The notes under the pieces were generated by a model. The model saw only the letters and a list, made by a program, of their open reading frames with translations, ran no database searches and had not been told where the DNA came from. From Rhodobacteraceae bacterium UBA6236 (GTDB lineage: Bacteria > Pseudomonadota > Alphaproteobacteria > Rhodobacterales > Rhodobacteraceae): 8,458 bases of DNA. The position numbers and the translations under genes were made by a program. The stretch lies in the NCBI GenBank assembly GCA_002440945.1, contig DJWG01000117.1, positions 5,684-14,141 of the forward strand, written 5' to 3'. This document shows positions 6,774 through 8,458 of this stretch, in pieces. Every line of letters begins with the position of its first letter. Within the stretch, counting starts at the first letter, position 1.

Positions 6774-7498
6774 GCTGTCAGGGCGCCGCCGAAGCGCCGG
6801 TCGCGCAGCCCGTAGCATTCCATCACGCGCGCAAGTTCAGCCGGGGTGAAATCGGGCCAGAGCGTTTCGGTGAATTCATATTCGGAATAGGCCGACTGCC
6901 ACAAAAGGAAGTTCGAGATCCGCGATTCCCCCGAGGTGCGGATCACCAGATCGGGGTCGGGAAGGCCCGCAGTGTCCAGCCGCGCCGCCAGCGCGGCCTC
7001 GTCGGCCTCTTCGGCCCGAAGCACGCCCGCCGCGACATCCATCGCCAGCCGCCGCGCCGCCCGGGCCAGTTCGTCGCGCCCGCCGTAATTGATGGCGACC
7101 GTCAGGTGCAGCCGGTCGTTGCCGGCGGTGCGTTCCTCGATCCCCGCCATCAGCCGCTGGAGCTTCTTGTCCAGCCGCGCCCGTTCCCCGATGAACCGCA
7201 GCCGCACACCTTCGCGCGACAGCCGGTCGGCCTCGGATTCGATATAGCGTGCGAAGATCCGCATCAGGCCAAGGACTTCCTCGGTCGAGCGTTTCCAGTT
7301 CTCGGTCGAAAAGGCGAAGATGGTCAGGTAGCGGATGCCAAGCCCCGGCGCGGCCTCGACGATGTCGCGCACCCGTTCGGCCCCACGGCGATGGCCGATC
7401 AGCCGGGGCCAGCCGCGTGACTGGGCCCAGCGGCCATTGCCATCCATGATGATGGCAACATGGGCCGCGACCGAACCCGTGATGTCCTTGGCGGCCAT
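6770..7498 (-). CDS. uppS: Undecaprenyl diphosphate synthase (cis-prenyltransferase)
   Basis: A 242-residue, full-length cis-prenyltransferase. It condenses eight IPP onto FPP to give undecaprenyl diphosphate, the carrier lipid for peptidoglycan, O-antigen and other polysaccharides, at the cytosolic face of the inner membrane. The catalytic signature IIMDGNGRWA is at 16-25, with Asp19 equivalent to E. coli Asp26. HRRGAE (36-41) and the FSTENWKR substrate motif (63-70) follow. The C-terminal IPP-site motif RTSGESRISNFLLWQSAYSE runs from 187 to 206, including Arg187, Arg193 and Glu206. The ATG at 7498 follows a modest GGGCAGG and starts just before the first motif, as in relatives. Its stop overlaps the cdsA start by four bases (ATGA), suggesting translational coupling. 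A dehydrodolichyl-type enzyme is less likely given the length and bacterial context. Confidence 0.98.
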   Translation of the reverse strand: MAAKDITGSVAAHVAIIMDGNGRWAQSRGWPRLIGHRRGAERVRDIVEAAPGLGIRYLTIFAFSTENWKRSTEEVLGLMRIFARYIESEADRLSREGVRLRFIGERARLDKKLQRLMAGIEERTAGNDRLHLTVAINYGGRDELARAARRLAMDVAAGVLRAEEADEAALAARLDTAGLPDPDLVIRTSGESRISNFLLWQSAYSEYEFTETLWPDFTPAELARVMECYGLRDRRFGGALTA

Positions 7499-7525
7499 GC
7501 GCCCTGCCCTTTCTGCCTCCGCTGC

Positions 7526-7547
7526 GATCCTGCCGGTCGATCCTGCC
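7526..7547. repeat. Two-copy 9-bp direct repeat in the frr-uppS gap
   Basis: GATCCTGCC occurs at 7526-7534 and again at 7539-7547 (period 13) on the plus strand, between the frr stop and the uppS start. The minus-strand transcript would carry GGCAGGATC twice, followed by the GGGCAGG that may serve as uppS ribosome binding site. No function is evident, and it may be chance in a 54-base spacer. Confidence 0.4.
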
Positions 7548-7552
7548 CTGGA

Positions 7553-8116
7553 TCAGACCTGCATGATCTCCGCCTGCTTGGCTTCAAGCGCCTTGTCGAC
7601 GGCGGCAATGGCCTTGTCGGTCAGCTCCTGAACCTCGTCCTGCCACATCTTCTGGTCATCCTCGGCCATTCCGGCGGCCTTGGCCTTCTTGATCTGGTCC
7701 ATCCCGTCGCGGCGCACGTTGCGGATCGCGACTCGGGCATGTTCGGAATATTGCGCGGCAACTTTGGTCAATTCGCGGCGGCGTTCTTCGTTCAGCTCGG
7801 GAATCGGCAGCATGATGATCGTGCCGTTGGTCTGCGGGTTGATGCCAAGGCCGCTTTCGCGGATGGCTTTCTCAACCTTGCCGACCATCGCCTTGTCCCA
7901 GATGTTGATCGTCACCATCCGCGGTTCGGGCACGTTCACGGTGCCAAGCTGGTTGAGCGGCGTCAACTGGCCATAGGCATCCACCTGAATCGGCTCGACC
8001 AGCGACGCCGAGGCCCGCCCGGTGCGGAGCGAGGCGAATTCATGCCGCAGGGCGGTCATCGCGCCTTCCATGCGGCGGTTCAGGTCGGCGATGTCGATCT
8101 CGAGGTCGTCGGACAT
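7553..8116 (-). CDS. frr: Ribosome recycling factor (RRF)
   Basis: A complete 187-residue RRF, essentially the normal family length (185 in E. coli). With EF-G it splits post-termination 70S ribosomes after peptide release, in the cytosol. The N-terminal helix (1-29) leads into the conserved RTGRAS (31-36). The beta-rich domain II spans roughly 31-105, containing the [13 protein letters not shown] region. The [17 protein letters not shown] signature lies at 91-113, and the long helices of domain I follow, with the IRNVRRD motif (131-137) that contacts 23S rRNA. The ATG at 8116 is the only start giving the full first helix. It is preceded by a purine-rich but weak AGAAGAA rather than a strong Shine-Dalgarno. 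It sits 141 bases after pyrH and 54 bases before uppS, in the usual order. No key residue appears to be missing. Confidence 0.98.
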   Translation of the reverse strand: MSDDLEIDIADLNRRMEGAMTALRHEFASLRTGRASASLVEPIQVDAYGQLTPLNQLGTVNVPEPRMVTINIWDKAMVGKVEKAIRESGLGINPQTNGTIIMLPIPELNEERRRELTKVAAQYSEHARVAIRNVRRDGMDQIKKAKAAGMAEDDQKMWQDEVQELTDKAIAAVDKALEAKQAEIMQV

Positions 8117-8154
8117 TTCTTCTGTTTTCCGTTCGTTCGGGCCGTTGCCGCGCC

Positions 8155-8160
8155 TTTATA
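8155..8160 (-). promoter_or_regulatory. Possible -10 box upstream of frr (TATAAA)
   Basis: On the minus strand TATAAA, 5 of 6 matches to TATAAT, stands out as AT-rich in a GC-rich setting, about 38 bases before the frr ATG. No good TTGACA-like hexamer is found 16 to 18 bases upstream (the hexamer at 17-base spacing is TGTATC). The 141-base pyrH-frr gap leaves room for an internal promoter, but the evidence is only this one box. Confidence 0.25.
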
Positions 8161-8202
8161 CGAAAGCAGGGGGAAAAGATACAGATGCCGAGGCACCTCT
8201 TT

Positions 8203-8224
8203 GGGGCTTGGCAAAGCCGGCCCC
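8203..8224 (-). other. Imperfect hairpin in the pyrH-frr gap
   Basis: The 22 bases form a GC-rich stem with outer arms GGGGC/GCCCC and an inner GGC/GCC pair around a three-base loop, with small bulges. It lies 33 bases after the pyrH stop. On the minus strand it is followed by AAAGAGG rather than a T-run, so it does not meet the usual intrinsic-terminator pattern. It may act as an mRNA 3' stabiliser or attenuating structure between pyrH and frr, or be a chance fold in GC-rich DNA. Confidence 0.3.
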
Positions 8225-8257
8225 ATCCCACGCGTCCAGGGCGCTCTTTTTCCGTCG

Positions 8258-8458
8258 TCAGCCGCGGACAGTGGTGTAGGTGCCGTCACCCGACAGGATG
8301 CCGCGGAACCCGCCCGGTTCGTCCAGCGAAAAGACGATGATCGGCAGGTTGTTGTCCCGCGCGAGCGCAATGGCCGAGGCATCCATGACCCCCAGATGCT
8401 TTTGCAGCACCTCGTCATAGCTCACGGTGTCATAGCGCTTGGCGTCGGGGAATTTCTT
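8258..8458 (-). CDS. pyrH: UMP kinase (uridylate kinase), C-terminal part, 5' end outside the window
   Basis: Reading the minus strand in from the right edge gives 66 residues ending in a TGA at 8258-8260. They match the C-terminus of bacterial UMP kinase: the conserved stretch around LGVMDASAIALARDNN, then PIIVFSLDEPGGFRGIL and a final glycine/threonine-rich turn. In this family (amino-acid kinase fold, hexameric, cytosolic) the enzyme phosphorylates UMP to UDP with ATP and is regulated by GTP and UTP. The Asp-Asn and Pro-Ile residues seen here belong to the last strands of the nucleotide-binding fold. The N-terminal two thirds, including the P-loop-like glycine-rich region and UMP site, lie beyond the window, so only the tail can be verified. 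Its position directly upstream of frr is the standard bacterial order (tsf-pyrH-frr) and supports the call. Confidence 0.95.
   Translation of the reverse strand, partial: KKFPDAKRYDTVSYDEVLQKHLGVMDASAIALARDNNLPIIVFSLDEPGGFRGILSGDGTYTTVRG

Noticed and set aside
4896..6815. 639-codon plus-strand open frame antisense to dxr and cdsA
   Set aside because: It is the complement of two well-identified genes, rich in Arg/His/Pro/Gly with no recognisable domain. In high-GC coding DNA stops are rare in the antisense frames, so long shadows are expected.
6774..6818. Extending CdsA 15 codons upstream to 6818
   Set aside because: The extension lies wholly within uppS and is Arg-rich. The ATG at 6773 forms the ATGA junction with the uppS stop.
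8199..8207. CTTTGGGGC shared with 3376-3384 as a dispersed repeat
   Set aside because: Nine bases of GC-rich identity at two sites within 8.5 kb is within chance expectation, with no wider similarity around it.

Overview
This window is a core, vertically inherited chromosomal segment of an alphaproteobacterium, most likely a member of the Rhodobacterales (Rhodobacter/Paracoccus/Gemmobacter-like). The inference rests on the high-GC codon usage, the gene order, and the character of the proteins (for example the alphaproteobacterial form of RseP and the OmpH/Skp protein with a Pro/Ala-rich tail). All genes lie on the minus strand, so in transcription order the window reads from its right end to its left: pyrH (only the C-terminal 66 codons) - frr - uppS - cdsA - dxr - rseP - a 54-codon small ORF - bamA - skp/ompH. 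I see no mobile elements, CRISPR arrays, rRNA or tRNA genes.

Right part (8458 to about 7500): the end of UMP kinase is followed by a 141-base gap and then the complete ribosome recycling factor. Middle part (7498 to 3445): four tightly packed genes. uppS and cdsA overlap by four bases (ATGA), cdsA and dxr are 3 bases apart, and dxr and rseP share one base (TGATG). Left part (3444 to 23): a 123-base gap, a previously unlisted 54-aa single-membrane-span protein with a good ribosome binding site, a 10-bp perfect hairpin followed at once by a TTGACA box, then bamA and skp, which again share one base (TGATG).

The genes form an envelope-biogenesis block. DXR makes the committed MEP-pathway precursor of IPP; UppS turns IPP and FPP into undecaprenyl diphosphate, the lipid carrier for peptidoglycan and polysaccharides; CdsA makes CDP-diacylglycerol for phospholipids; RseP is the site-2 intramembrane protease of envelope stress signalling; BamA inserts outer-membrane proteins; Skp chaperones them across the periplasm. 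PyrH (pyrimidine nucleotides) and RRF (ribosome recycling) are the usual neighbours at the upstream end.

I did not find a convincing new multi-gene system. The item most worth follow-up is the small membrane protein between rseP and bamA, together with the hairpin/TTGACA arrangement that probably gives bamA-skp its own transcription start. Three start codons (bamA, rseP, cdsA) are placed downstream of the longest possible reading frame, for reasons given in each entry.
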